Shown here: in pieces, positions 1 through 8,876 of the stretch | Layout: each line of letters begins with the position of its first letter | Numbering within the stretch: position 1 is the first letter of the stretch | Assembly (NCBI GenBank): GCA_963700375.1 | Contig: CAVOXF010000003.1 | Span: 62,001 to 126,000, forward strand | Origin: JAHEEL01 sp963700375 | GTDB taxonomy: Bacteria; Actinomycetota; Acidimicrobiia; Spongiisociales; UBA5794 | Reading direction: 5' to 3' | Length of the DNA stretch: 64,000 nucleotides | Made by a program: the position numbers and the translations under genes | Notes under the pieces: model-generated | Database searches by the model: none | Seen by the model: only the letters and a program-made list of their open reading frames with translations | Told to the model about the DNA's origin: nothing

Positions 1-91
1 AGGCTAGTTCGCTCCAGCGCCGTTCACCGGAGGCGCTGAGTCAATCTGCGGGAAACCGGAAGCCGCCCACATCGTCGCTGGCGCTCGTCCG

Positions 92-120
92 CGTCCCCCC
101 GTCCTTCGGCCGGGGGGACG
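92..120 (-). terminator. Hairpin downstream of icd
   Basis: A 9-bp perfect stem (cgtcccccc / ggggggacg) encloses an 11-base loop just past the icd stop codon. No T-run follows on the minus strand, so it resembles the U-less terminators common in GC-rich actinobacteria. The remaining bases 1-91 show no gene. Confidence 0.5.
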
Positions 121-126
121 GGTCTG

Positions 127-1329
<1,203 letters not shown>

Positions 1330-1366
1330 GTGTTACACCTTTCATCGGCGGGAGGCCCGCCTCGTC

Positions 1367-2221
1367 TCAATCGTCCTTCGCTTCGGCCAGCGCCACCGTA
1401 TTCACCATGAGGCTGGCGATCGTCATCGGACCAACGCCTCCGGGTACCGGTGTGATCGCTCCAGCGACGTCCACAACGGCGTCAAAATCGACATCCCCGA
1501 CGAGACCGTCGTCGGTCCGATTGATCCCAACGTCGATCACCGTCGCCCCCGGCTTCACGTAGTCCGCGTCGAACATGTTCGGACGCCCCGCGGCAGTCAC
1601 GAGGATATCGGCCTCGCGGCACACGCCGGCCAGGTCCGGTGTCCGCGAGTGGGCCTGGATGACGGTGGCGTCAACACCCTTCGCACCGAGGAGCAGCGCC
1701 AGAGGCCGACCGACCAGGAAGGACCGGCCCACGATGACCGCCATCCTGCCTGCAGTCTCGATCCCGTAGTAGTCGAGCATGCGCATGATGCCAGACGGCG
1801 TCGCCGGGAGCGGGGCAGGCCTTGACAGGATCAGCCGGCCGAGGTTGAACGGATGCAGGCCGTCTGCGTCCTTTGCGGGGTCCACCGCCTCCACGGCCGC
1901 GCCGCCGTCGAGGTTGCCCGGCAACGGGAGTTGCACGATCATTCCGCTCACCGAGTCGTCGGCATTGAGTTCAGCGATTACGGCCTCGACATCGGGTTGC
2001 GAAGCCGTCGCCGGCAGCCGCCGGTCGATCGACACGATTCCGGCCGCTTCCGCGGCCCGGTGTTTGCTCCTGACGTATATCTGTGATCCGGGATCGTCTC
2101 CGACCAAGACGGTGGCGAGGCCGACGGTCCGACCACGTTGGTTGAGGGCCGCCACGCGGTCCGTCACTACAGCTTGGACTGCTGCCGCAACCGTGCTCCC
2201 GGAGAGAATGCGTGCGCTCAA
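1367..2221 (-). CDS. folD: Bifunctional methylenetetrahydrofolate dehydrogenase/cyclohydrolase
   Basis: Interconverts 5,10-methylene-THF and 10-formyl-THF, supplying the one-carbon donor used by PurH next door. The 284-residue protein has the catalytic Tyr49-x3-Lys53 pair, QLPLPG at 97-102 and a NADP-binding GRSFLVGRP motif at 165-173. The start is TTG at 2221-2219, which overlaps the purH stop as TTGA, so translational coupling to purH is likely. The purH-folD pairing makes functional sense because PurH consumes 10-formyl-THF. Confidence 0.95.
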   Translation of the reverse strand: MSARILSGSTVAAAVQAVVTDRVAALNQRGRTVGLATVLVGDDPGSQIYVRSKHRAAEAAGIVSIDRRLPATASQPDVEAVIAELNADDSVSGMIVQLPLPGNLDGGAAVEAVDPAKDADGLHPFNLGRLILSRPAPLPATPSGIMRMLDYYGIETAGRMAVIVGRSFLVGRPLALLLGAKGVDATVIQAHSRTPDLAGVCREADILVTAAGRPNMFDADYVKPGATVIDVGINRTDDGLVGDVDFDAVVDVAGAITPVPGGVGPMTIASLMVNTVALAEAKDD

Positions 2222-3736
2222 TGTCGGAAATGCCTCCTGTGCGTGAACATGATGGCCATGTCGCGCTCGCGGGCAGCTTCGATCACCTCGTCGTCGCGGA
2301 TCGAGCCTCCCGGTTCCACGACCGCCGTCACACCCGCTTCCGCCAGCAGATCGAGGCCATCACGGAAGGGGAAGAACCCGTCGCTGGCAGCGACCGAGCC
2401 GATCGAGCGGTCTCCCGCCTTCGCGAGAGCGCGCTCAGCCGCCCCGACTCGACTCTGGTCGCCTGCGCCCACACCAACGGCGGCTCCCATCCTTGACCAC
2501 AACGACGGCGTTCGACTTGGTGTGGGCGGCGACCACCCACGCGATCCGAAGGTCGCGGGTCTCGCCCTCGGTCGGTTCCCGAGTCTTGGGCTCCCATGAG
2601 TCGCTGTCCGCTTCGACTGTGTCGCGCTTCTGAACGAGGAAACCATCGTCGATGCTCCGCATGTGGAGGTCGTGAGGTGATGGTGGAGGGGCGATCAGGA
2701 CCCGGAGATTCTTCTTACCGGCGAGAAGTGCTCTCGCTTCCGGGGTGATCGAGGGGGCGATCACCACCTCGACGAAGTACTGGGCGATCTCGGTTGCGGT
2801 GTCCTCATCAAGCGGGCCGTTGAGGCCGACAACACCTCCGAATGCGGAGAGCGGGTCGCACGCCCAGGCATTCCGGAAGGCTTCGTGCATGGATTCGCCG
2901 GCGGCCACCCCGCAGGCGTTCATGTGCTTGAGGATCGCCACCGATCCGGTTGGGAGGTCGTTCGCCAGTCGCCATGCCGAGTCGGCATCGACGTAGTTGT
3001 TGAACGACATCTCCTTGCCCTGGATCCGCTCAGCGCCAGCCCACCAACCTGTGGATCGACCCGCGGAATACAGAGCGGCCGGCTGATGTGGGTTCTCGCC
3101 GTAGCGCGCGTCCGACACCTTCGAGAGCGCGAGAGCGAGTCGCTCGGAATGGTCCCGTTCGAACCAGTTGACGATCGCCGCGTCGTACTGAGCCGTCCGG
3201 AAGAATGCTTCTCGGGCGAGGTCCTCCCGCATCTCCGGGGTGGTACCGCCTTGTTCGATCGCTTCTGCGACCTCGTCGTACCGTGCCGGAGACACGACGG
3301 TGGCTACCCAGGCGTGGTTCTTCGCTGCGGACCGGATCAGGGTCGGCCCCCCGATATCGATGTTCTCGATCACGTCGACTTCGGGTGCCCCGGAAGCAAC
3401 GGTCGATTCGAAGGGGTAGAGGTTCACGACCACGAGACCGAACGTGTCAATGCCGCGCTCGGCCAGATCGGCCCGATGGGACTCGTCGCCAAGGTCGGCA
3501 AGGATGCCACCGTGGATGGACGGGTGCAACGTCTTGACTCGGCCGCCGAGCATCTCCGGGGCGTCGGTGACGGCGGCGACCGCTGTCGCCGGGATACCGG
3601 CGTCCGAAAGGGCTGCCGCAGTACCTCCGGAGGAGACCAGTTCGACGCCCGCTCCATGAAGGCGCCGGGCGAACTCGATGAGGCCGGTCTTGTCCGAGAC
3701 GGTAAGCAGTGCACGGGTGATCGGGAGACGGTTCAT
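2218..3736 (-). CDS. purH: Bifunctional AICAR transformylase/IMP cyclohydrolase, interrupted by one frameshift
   Basis: Catalyses the last two steps of IMP synthesis. From the ATG at 3736 the frame gives the N-terminal IMP cyclohydrolase domain and most of the transformylase domain, including RYGENPHQ. After a VVVVKDG stretch the reading continues in another frame, giving the expected C-terminal end with GVGAGDQSRV and FPFRDGLD, and stopping at 2218. Removing one base of the GGG run (plus positions 2485-2487) restores a normal protein of about 505 residues. Both sides of the break are well conserved, so a sequencing error or a very recent mutation is more likely than long-term decay. Confidence 0.9.
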
Positions 3737-3795
3737 CGATGCGGCATCTTAGGTGCCGCGGTTTCCGCCCGGACGGACGGGTACGACGATGTCGT

Positions 3796-4485
3796 TCACG
3801 CCAGAGCCGCGTCGACCGCAGCGACTGCATGAATCCGCGTCGTCGGAAAGTACGGAAGGCCGACGTCCTCAGGGGTGACCAGCAGCTCGATCTCGGTACA
3901 CCCGGCGACGACACCTTGGGCACCTTCGGCGTGGAGACGACCGATGATCTCGAGATAGCGCTGACGAGACGCTGCAACGATCCTTCCCTGGACGAGTTCG
4001 TCGAAGATCACATCGTGTACAAAGGCGCGGTCGGCCGGATCGGGGATGACGACGCTGAGCCCGTTCTCTTCGAGACGCCCCCGGTAGAAGTCCTGCTCCA
4101 TCGTGTACCTGGTTCCAAGGAGCGCCACGGCGGTGATGCCGCCGGTCCGAACCGCTTCAGCGGTCGCATCCGCGATGTGCAGGAGCGGGATGTCGATCGC
4201 AGCCTCGATCTGCGGCGCGACCTTGTGCATGGTGTTGGTGGCGAGGACGATCAGATCGGCGCCAGATGCCTCGAGGCGTACGGCGTCTCCGGCGAGTCGT
4301 CGCCCCGCGCCCTCCCAATCACTCGACTCCTGGAGCGCCTCGATCTCCGCGAAGTCATAGGACCGAACGATGAGGTCGGCCGAGTGCGTCCCGCCCAGCC
4401 GCCTGCGGACCTCGGTGTTGATGATCCGCTCATACTCGACGGAAGACTCCCAACTCATCCCGCCAAGCAACCCGATGGTCTTCAT
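3796..4485 (-). CDS. Aspartate/glutamate racemase, YgeA-like
   Basis: 229-residue protein of the Asp/Glu racemase superfamily, starting at the canonical MKTIGLLGGM; an in-frame TTG lies nine bases upstream. The first catalytic position is Thr83, in ATNTMH, instead of the usual Cys. The second is Cys196, in AGCTEIELL. A Thr/Cys pair is the arrangement described for E. coli YgeA, an L-Asp/L-Glu-specific racemase. It is separated from purH by 59 bp and stands alone. The role here could be D-amino acid supply for the cell wall or amino acid turnover; the sequence does not decide. Confidence 0.85.
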   Translation of the reverse strand: MKTIGLLGGMSWESSVEYERIINTEVRRRLGGTHSADLIVRSYDFAEIEALQESSDWEGAGRRLAGDAVRLEASGADLIVLATNTMHKVAPQIEAAIDIPLLHIADATAEAVRTGGITAVALLGTRYTMEQDFYRGRLEENGLSVVIPDPADRAFVHDVIFDELVQGRIVAASRQRYLEIIGRLHAEGAQGVVAGCTEIELLVTPEDVGLPYFPTTRIHAVAAVDAALA

Positions 4486-4504
4486 CGAAGACAAAGTAGC
4501 CGAG

Positions 4505-4672
4505 TAGCGGATCAGACTCCTTCCTCCCCCTCAGGGGGAGGTGGCGCCTGCGGAGAGGCGACGGAGGGGTCTCCACCTCTTCGCGAACGCGAGAGACCCT
4601 TTCCGTCAGCGCCTACCGGCGCTGCCACCTTCCCCTCAGGGGAGGGAATAGGGCTGGCGGCCGGCGGCCGGC
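4505..4672. repeat. Hairpin-rich intergenic repeat-like sequence
   Basis: Non-coding spacer with two short hairpins: cctccccc/gggggagg around TCA near 4518-4536, and tcccc/gggga around TCA near 4632-4645. Between them lies a segment of the form gagaggcgacggaggggtc. Similar hairpin plus G-rich blocks occur at about 11160-11250 and 25490-25520. This looks like a degenerate dispersed intergenic element downstream of sucD, possibly acting as its terminator. Confidence 0.4.
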
Positions 4673-5614
4673 CTACCAGCCTGGACTGGCCTTCTCCATG
4701 GCTTCCTGCATCGCGGTGCCCATGTCGGTCGGGGTTGGGGCCATCACGACGCCTGCGGCTTCGAGCGCTGCGATCTTGGCGTCGGCGGTGCCCTTGCCGC
4801 CGGAGATGATCGCTCCGGCATGACCCATCCGCTTCCCTGGCGGGGCCGTGGTACCGGCGATGAAGCCCGCGACCGGTTTCGTCATGTTCGCGGTAATCCA
4901 CTCTGCGGCATCCTCTTCGGCCGTCCCGCCGATCTCGCCGATCATCAGCACGCCGTCGGTGGCGGGATCTTCGTTGAACGCCTTGAGAGCATCCACGAAG
5001 TTGGTGCCGTTCACCGGATCGCCTCCGATCCCGATCGCGGTCGTCTGGCCGAGTCCGTTCAACGTAAGCTGGTAGACCGCCTCATAGGTCAGCGTTCCCG
5101 AACGGCTGACGACGCCGATTCGTCCGGGAGTGTGTATGTAGCCGGGCATGATCCCGATCTTGCACTCCTGCGGTGTGATCACACCTGGACAGTTCGGCCC
5201 AACGAGACGAACGTCTTTGCCCTCCAGATAGCGCTTGGCCTTCACCATATCGGCCACGGGGATTCCCTCGGTCACGCACACAATCAGTGGCACGCCTGCG
5301 TCCGCAGCCTCCATGATGGCGTCGGCAGCGAACGGCGGCGGAACATAGACCACGGATGCGTTCGCACCGGTCGCCTCGACAGCCTCGGCCACGGTGCGGA
5401 AGATGGGCAACTCCACGTGATAGATCGTGCCCCGACCGGGAACCCCGGAACGGTCGACGTCGCCCTCGAAGACTTCTGTCTGCCCGGCGCGGCTTGGATG
5501 CACCACACCGACCATGTTCGTCCCATAGGCGATTGCCTTGTCGGTGTGGAACCGGCCGGTCTTGCCCATCCCTTGAACGAGAACCTTCGTGTCCCTGCTG
5601 ATCAGCACGCTCAT
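4673..5614 (-). CDS. sucD: Succinyl-CoA synthetase alpha subunit
   Basis: Forms the alpha-beta enzyme with SucC that converts succinyl-CoA to succinate with substrate-level phosphorylation. The 313-residue protein has a CoA-binding N-terminal half, VGPNCPG near 140, and the phosphohistidine motif GHAGAIISGG near 257, where the His carries the phosphoryl group. Its ATG overlaps the sucC stop as ATGA, so the pair is a coupled sucC-sucD operon. Confidence 0.97.
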   Translation of the reverse strand: MSVLISRDTKVLVQGMGKTGRFHTDKAIAYGTNMVGVVHPSRAGQTEVFEGDVDRSGVPGRGTIYHVELPIFRTVAEAVEATGANASVVYVPPPFAADAIMEAADAGVPLIVCVTEGIPVADMVKAKRYLEGKDVRLVGPNCPGVITPQECKIGIMPGYIHTPGRIGVVSRSGTLTYEAVYQLTLNGLGQTTAIGIGGDPVNGTNFVDALKAFNEDPATDGVLMIGEIGGTAEEDAAEWITANMTKPVAGFIAGTTAPPGKRMGHAGAIISGGKGTADAKIAALEAAGVVMAPTPTDMGTAMQEAMEKASPGW

Positions 5615-6834
5615 CTCGTCAGCTCCAGGATCTTCTGCGCTCCGTCTTTCATGTCGGTGGCGCTCACCAGGTCGAGGCCCGACTCGTCGAGCATCCGCTT
5701 GCCGAGTTCCACGTTTGTGCCCTCGAGCCGCACAACCAGCGGAACGGTGAGCCCGACCTCTTCTACCGCTGCGATGATGCCCTCAGCGATGATGTCGCAC
5801 CGCATGATTCCGCCGAAGATGTTCACGAAGATCCCCTTCACGTTGGGATCCTGAGTGATGATCTTGAATGCGGCGGCAATCTGCTCCTTCTCAGCGCCCC
5901 CTCCGACGTCGAGGAAGTTGGCCGGCTCACCGCCGACGGTCTTGATGATGTCCATCGTCGCCATCGCAAGACCGGCGCCATTCACCATGCACCCAATGTC
6001 GCCATCGAGCTTGATGAACGAGAGGTCGAACTCCTTGGCCGCGAGCTCCGCTGCGTCTTCCTCACTCACGTCGCGGAATTCGGCGACCTCGGGGTGGCGG
6101 TAGAGCGCGTTCGCCTCGAACGCCATCTTCCCGTCGAGCGCCATGACGGCTCCGGCCGTCGTGACCACCAGCGGGTTGATCTCCACAAGGTCCGTGTCGA
6201 GTTCAACGGCCGCCTTCGTCAGGGCGCCGAGGAACCGCACGCCGTTCTTGAATGCGTCCCCCTCAAACCCAAGCGCGTACGCGATCCTTCTGGCCTGGAA
6301 TGGAAGCAGCCCGAACGCCGGATCGATCTCTTCCTTGAGGATCTTGTCCGGCGTCTCCTCGGCTACGACTTCGATCTCCGTGCCGCCCTCGGTCGAAGCC
6401 ATCACGATGTTGCGCGATATGGCCCGGTCGAGCAGCACCGATAGATACAACTCGGTCGCGATATCGATGCCTTGCTCGATGTAGAGGCGATTGACCTGCT
6501 TCCCCTCGGGCCCGGTCTGGACGGTGACGAGGGTCGAGCCGAGCATCTGGCCCGCGAGTTCTCGGACGCGATCTTCGGCGGCTCCGATGCCTCCTTCGAT
6601 CCCGGCGGTCACGACGTTCACCCCGCCGACGTCAGGATGTTCCTTGAATCGGCCCTTGCCCCGACCACCGGCGTGAATCTGTGACTTCACGACGACAACG
6701 GGATTGCCGCTCTCCTCGATCAGCGGCCGGACAACCGCGACCGCCTCGTCGACCGTCGTTGCGACACGGCCGAGCGGGACCGCGATACCGCGGTCGGCCA
6801 TCAGGGCTTTCGCCTGGTACTCGTGGATCTTCAA
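5611..6834 (-). CDS. sucC: Succinyl-CoA synthetase beta subunit
   Basis: ATP-grasp beta subunit of 407 residues. It opens with the family start MKIHEYQAK and contains SQIHAGGRGK, EINPLVV and the C-terminal NIFGGIMRCD segment that faces the alpha subunit. The start codon is TTG at 6834-6832, with GGAGG nine bases upstream, which settles the start. It is the first gene of sucCD. The nucleotide specificity (ATP or GTP) cannot be read from the sequence alone. Confidence 0.97.
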   Translation of the reverse strand: MKIHEYQAKALMADRGIAVPLGRVATTVDEAVAVVRPLIEESGNPVVVVKSQIHAGGRGKGRFKEHPDVGGVNVVTAGIEGGIGAAEDRVRELAGQMLGSTLVTVQTGPEGKQVNRLYIEQGIDIATELYLSVLLDRAISRNIVMASTEGGTEIEVVAEETPDKILKEEIDPAFGLLPFQARRIAYALGFEGDAFKNGVRFLGALTKAAVELDTDLVEINPLVVTTAGAVMALDGKMAFEANALYRHPEVAEFRDVSEEDAAELAAKEFDLSFIKLDGDIGCMVNGAGLAMATMDIIKTVGGEPANFLDVGGGAEKEQIAAAFKIITQDPNVKGIFVNIFGGIMRCDIIAEGIIAAVEEVGLTVPLVVRLEGTNVELGKRMLDESGLDLVSATDMKDGAQKILELTR

Positions 6835-6864
6835 GAGGATCGTCCTCCGTTCGTCGGTTTCGGT

Positions 6865-7257
6865 TCAGCGATCTGAGAGGTTCTCATCAACCCAAGCCCG
6901 GATGTCGTCGAGTGACGTCCCGGGTGTGAAGACTGCAGCGATTCCGGCGTCGCGGAGGGCCGGGAGGTCTTCATCCGGGATGATTCCACCGCCGAAGACG
7001 ATGATGTCGCCAGCGTCACGCTCCCGCAGCGCTTCGACCACTCGCGGAAACAGCGTCATGTGGGCGCCGGAGAGCGTCGAGAGACCGACACCGTCCACAT
7101 CTTCGTCGACCGCTGCTTGAGCGATCTGCGCCGGCGTCTGGTGAAGGCCGGTATAGATGACTTCGCAGCCGGCGTCGCGCAGGGCTCGCGCGACGACCTT
7201 GGCTCCCCGATCATGACCGTCGAGGCCGGGCTTGGCAATCAGGATCCGTGGCGGCAT
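6865..7257 (-). CDS. Stand-alone cobalamin B12-binding domain protein (mutase small subunit type)
   Basis: 130-residue protein beginning MPPRILIAKPGLDGHDRG. The D-x-H-x-x-G motif (DGHDRG) is the lower-axial-ligand signature of base-off/His-on cobalamin domains. The GLSTLSGAHM and FGGGIIP motifs match the C-terminal domain of methylmalonyl-CoA mutase. In archaea and several actinobacteria this domain is a separate subunit partnering a catalytic mutase chain. No large subunit is in the window. Placement next to sucCD fits methylmalonyl-CoA to succinyl-CoA flux. An upstream in-frame start would add 49 basic, non-homologous residues and is rejected. Confidence 0.88.
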   Translation of the reverse strand: MPPRILIAKPGLDGHDRGAKVVARALRDAGCEVIYTGLHQTPAQIAQAAVDEDVDGVGLSTLSGAHMTLFPRVVEALRERDAGDIIVFGGGIIPDEDLPALRDAGIAAVFTPGTSLDDIRAWVDENLSDR

Positions 7258-7327
7258 CCCGGTGAAGGGTAGCGGGCGTCGATTCTGGAGGTTGCGACGC
7301 GATCTGTTTCCGGGCGTGTGAACCGGT

Positions 7328-8755
7328 CTACTGCGGCGGAAGGAGGTAGTTGATGACGTCGAGCGCCGTATAGGTGTCGCGACCCTCGGGAAGGAACCGC
7401 GCAACGTTGGCCACGTCGTCGCCCGAGGTGATCAATTCCCGTTCGACCTCACCGTTCCGCTGGATCTGTGGGAAGCCGATGTTGGCGATCAGGGCATTGC
7501 ACAGGCACTTGCGACCAACCGTGTCTTCTTCAGCGCCGCCCTTGCGAACGTAGTCGTCCACAGGCTCCGACGGGCACCGCCACCCCACCGTGCCGTCGTC
7601 ACGCCGGTAGGCCGTGCGGAGATATCCCAAGTCGCAGATCCGCGAGCGCTTCTCGTAGACGCCCGGATTGGACATGCTGTCCTCGAGCTCAACGACCTTG
7701 AAGGGGAACCCGGTTGGTGAGGCCACCGGGTCGGTGTAGATCTTCGCCCTGCCGGCCCTGCTGAGTTCGATCACGTCCCGCTTCGTGTCGGCCTTGAAGC
7801 CAGACTCCTCGCAGTAGGCAAACGCCGTGCCGACCTGCACACCGGCGGCCCCGAGTTCGAGGGCAGCAGTGATCTGCTCGGGTTCCGCATACCCACCGGC
7901 AAGCCAGAATGGGAGCCCAAGTTCACGGAACACGGCAAGATCGGGCACGTCGCGACTCCCGTAGATCGGTTCGCCGATCTCGTTCAGCTCCATCTTCCCT
8001 CGTGGTGGGGCGTTGTGCCCGCCGGCCGTTGGACCCTCGATGACAAAACCGTCCACCCGGCCGCTCGCCTTTCGCACCAGCGCCGTACCGAGAACATGCG
8101 AGGATACGATCGCGAGAAACGCCGGCCTCGGGGCCGGCGGCAGGCTGCCGTCGCCAATACTTGCGGGATCGAAGTGCATGGTGAAGAACTCTCCGCGCTC
8201 CGCGCCCTTCACGTCCAGTCGGTACTCGACGGGCAGCCCCTCGGCCAATCGATCGAGAATCCCCGGTATCGCCATCGGGATTCCGGCGCCCATCAACACG
8301 TAGTCGACACCTGCGAGCATTGCCCCGTAGATCGATGCCAGGTGAGGGGTCTGGATCTTCTCGAGGTAGTTGATGCCCACGACGCCGTCGTGACCCTCCT
8401 TGGCGAGGTGGACCTCGACGAAGTTGCCGACCACCATGAGTTCGAGGGCCTTCTTGGACGGATCAACGCGAGGCATCGGCTTCGCCTTGTAGCGGTCGCC
8501 CGGCTTCTTCCCGCCTTCGATGAAGTACGTGTCGAGGATTCGGTCGACGACTCCGTCGATTGGGAACGCCGCCATCGCACGCCGCATGTGGCCGCCGGGA
8601 TCGCCCGCCTGGAGGCGACGCAGGTAGAGCGCATCGAGGCCGGTTCCGGATACAACACCCATTTGCCCGGCCTGAGACACGCTACGCGCCAGGCGCCAGT
8701 CGGAGACGCCGACTCCCATACCGCCTTGGATGAGAACCGGCAGATCAGTGGTCAC
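7328..8755 (-). CDS. Nitronate monooxygenase family FMN enzyme
   Basis: 475-residue TIM-barrel flavoprotein of the 2-nitropropane dioxygenase family. It starts at GTG 8755 with VTTDLPVLIQGGMGVGVS, whose GGMG motif binds the flavin phosphate. GPTAGGHN and GGYAEPEQ follow, consistent with the FMN site. The extended C-terminal region (DLGYLRTAYRRD, CLCNAL) marks a longer subgroup than the classical enzyme. Longer in-frame starts would run into the neighbouring helicase gene and give non-conserved sequence. The substrate is unknown; some members act in nitroalkane detoxification, others in enoyl reduction. Confidence 0.8.
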   Translation of the reverse strand: MTTDLPVLIQGGMGVGVSDWRLARSVSQAGQMGVVSGTGLDALYLRRLQAGDPGGHMRRAMAAFPIDGVVDRILDTYFIEGGKKPGDRYKAKPMPRVDPSKKALELMVVGNFVEVHLAKEGHDGVVGINYLEKIQTPHLASIYGAMLAGVDYVLMGAGIPMAIPGILDRLAEGLPVEYRLDVKGAERGEFFTMHFDPASIGDGSLPPAPRPAFLAIVSSHVLGTALVRKASGRVDGFVIEGPTAGGHNAPPRGKMELNEIGEPIYGSRDVPDLAVFRELGLPFWLAGGYAEPEQITAALELGAAGVQVGTAFAYCEESGFKADTKRDVIELSRAGRAKIYTDPVASPTGFPFKVVELEDSMSNPGVYEKRSRICDLGYLRTAYRRDDGTVGWRCPSEPVDDYVRKGGAEEDTVGRKCLCNALIANIGFPQIQRNGEVERELITSGDDVANVARFLPEGRDTYTALDVINYLLPPQ

Positions 8756-8876
8756 GCCTCTGATGGTAGGCGGCTCATCGAAGAACGGCCCCCCAACAAT
8801 CCCGAGAGATTTCGTCGGCGAGCCGTCCACCGGGGGCGCCACTACCGAGCCACGGTCCGATCCGAACCGTGCGGAA

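Noticed and set aside
7258..7404. 49-residue N-terminal extension of the B12-binding protein
   Set aside because: The extension is basic, lacks homology and enters the spacer next to the nitronate monooxygenase. MPPRILIAKPG is the family start.
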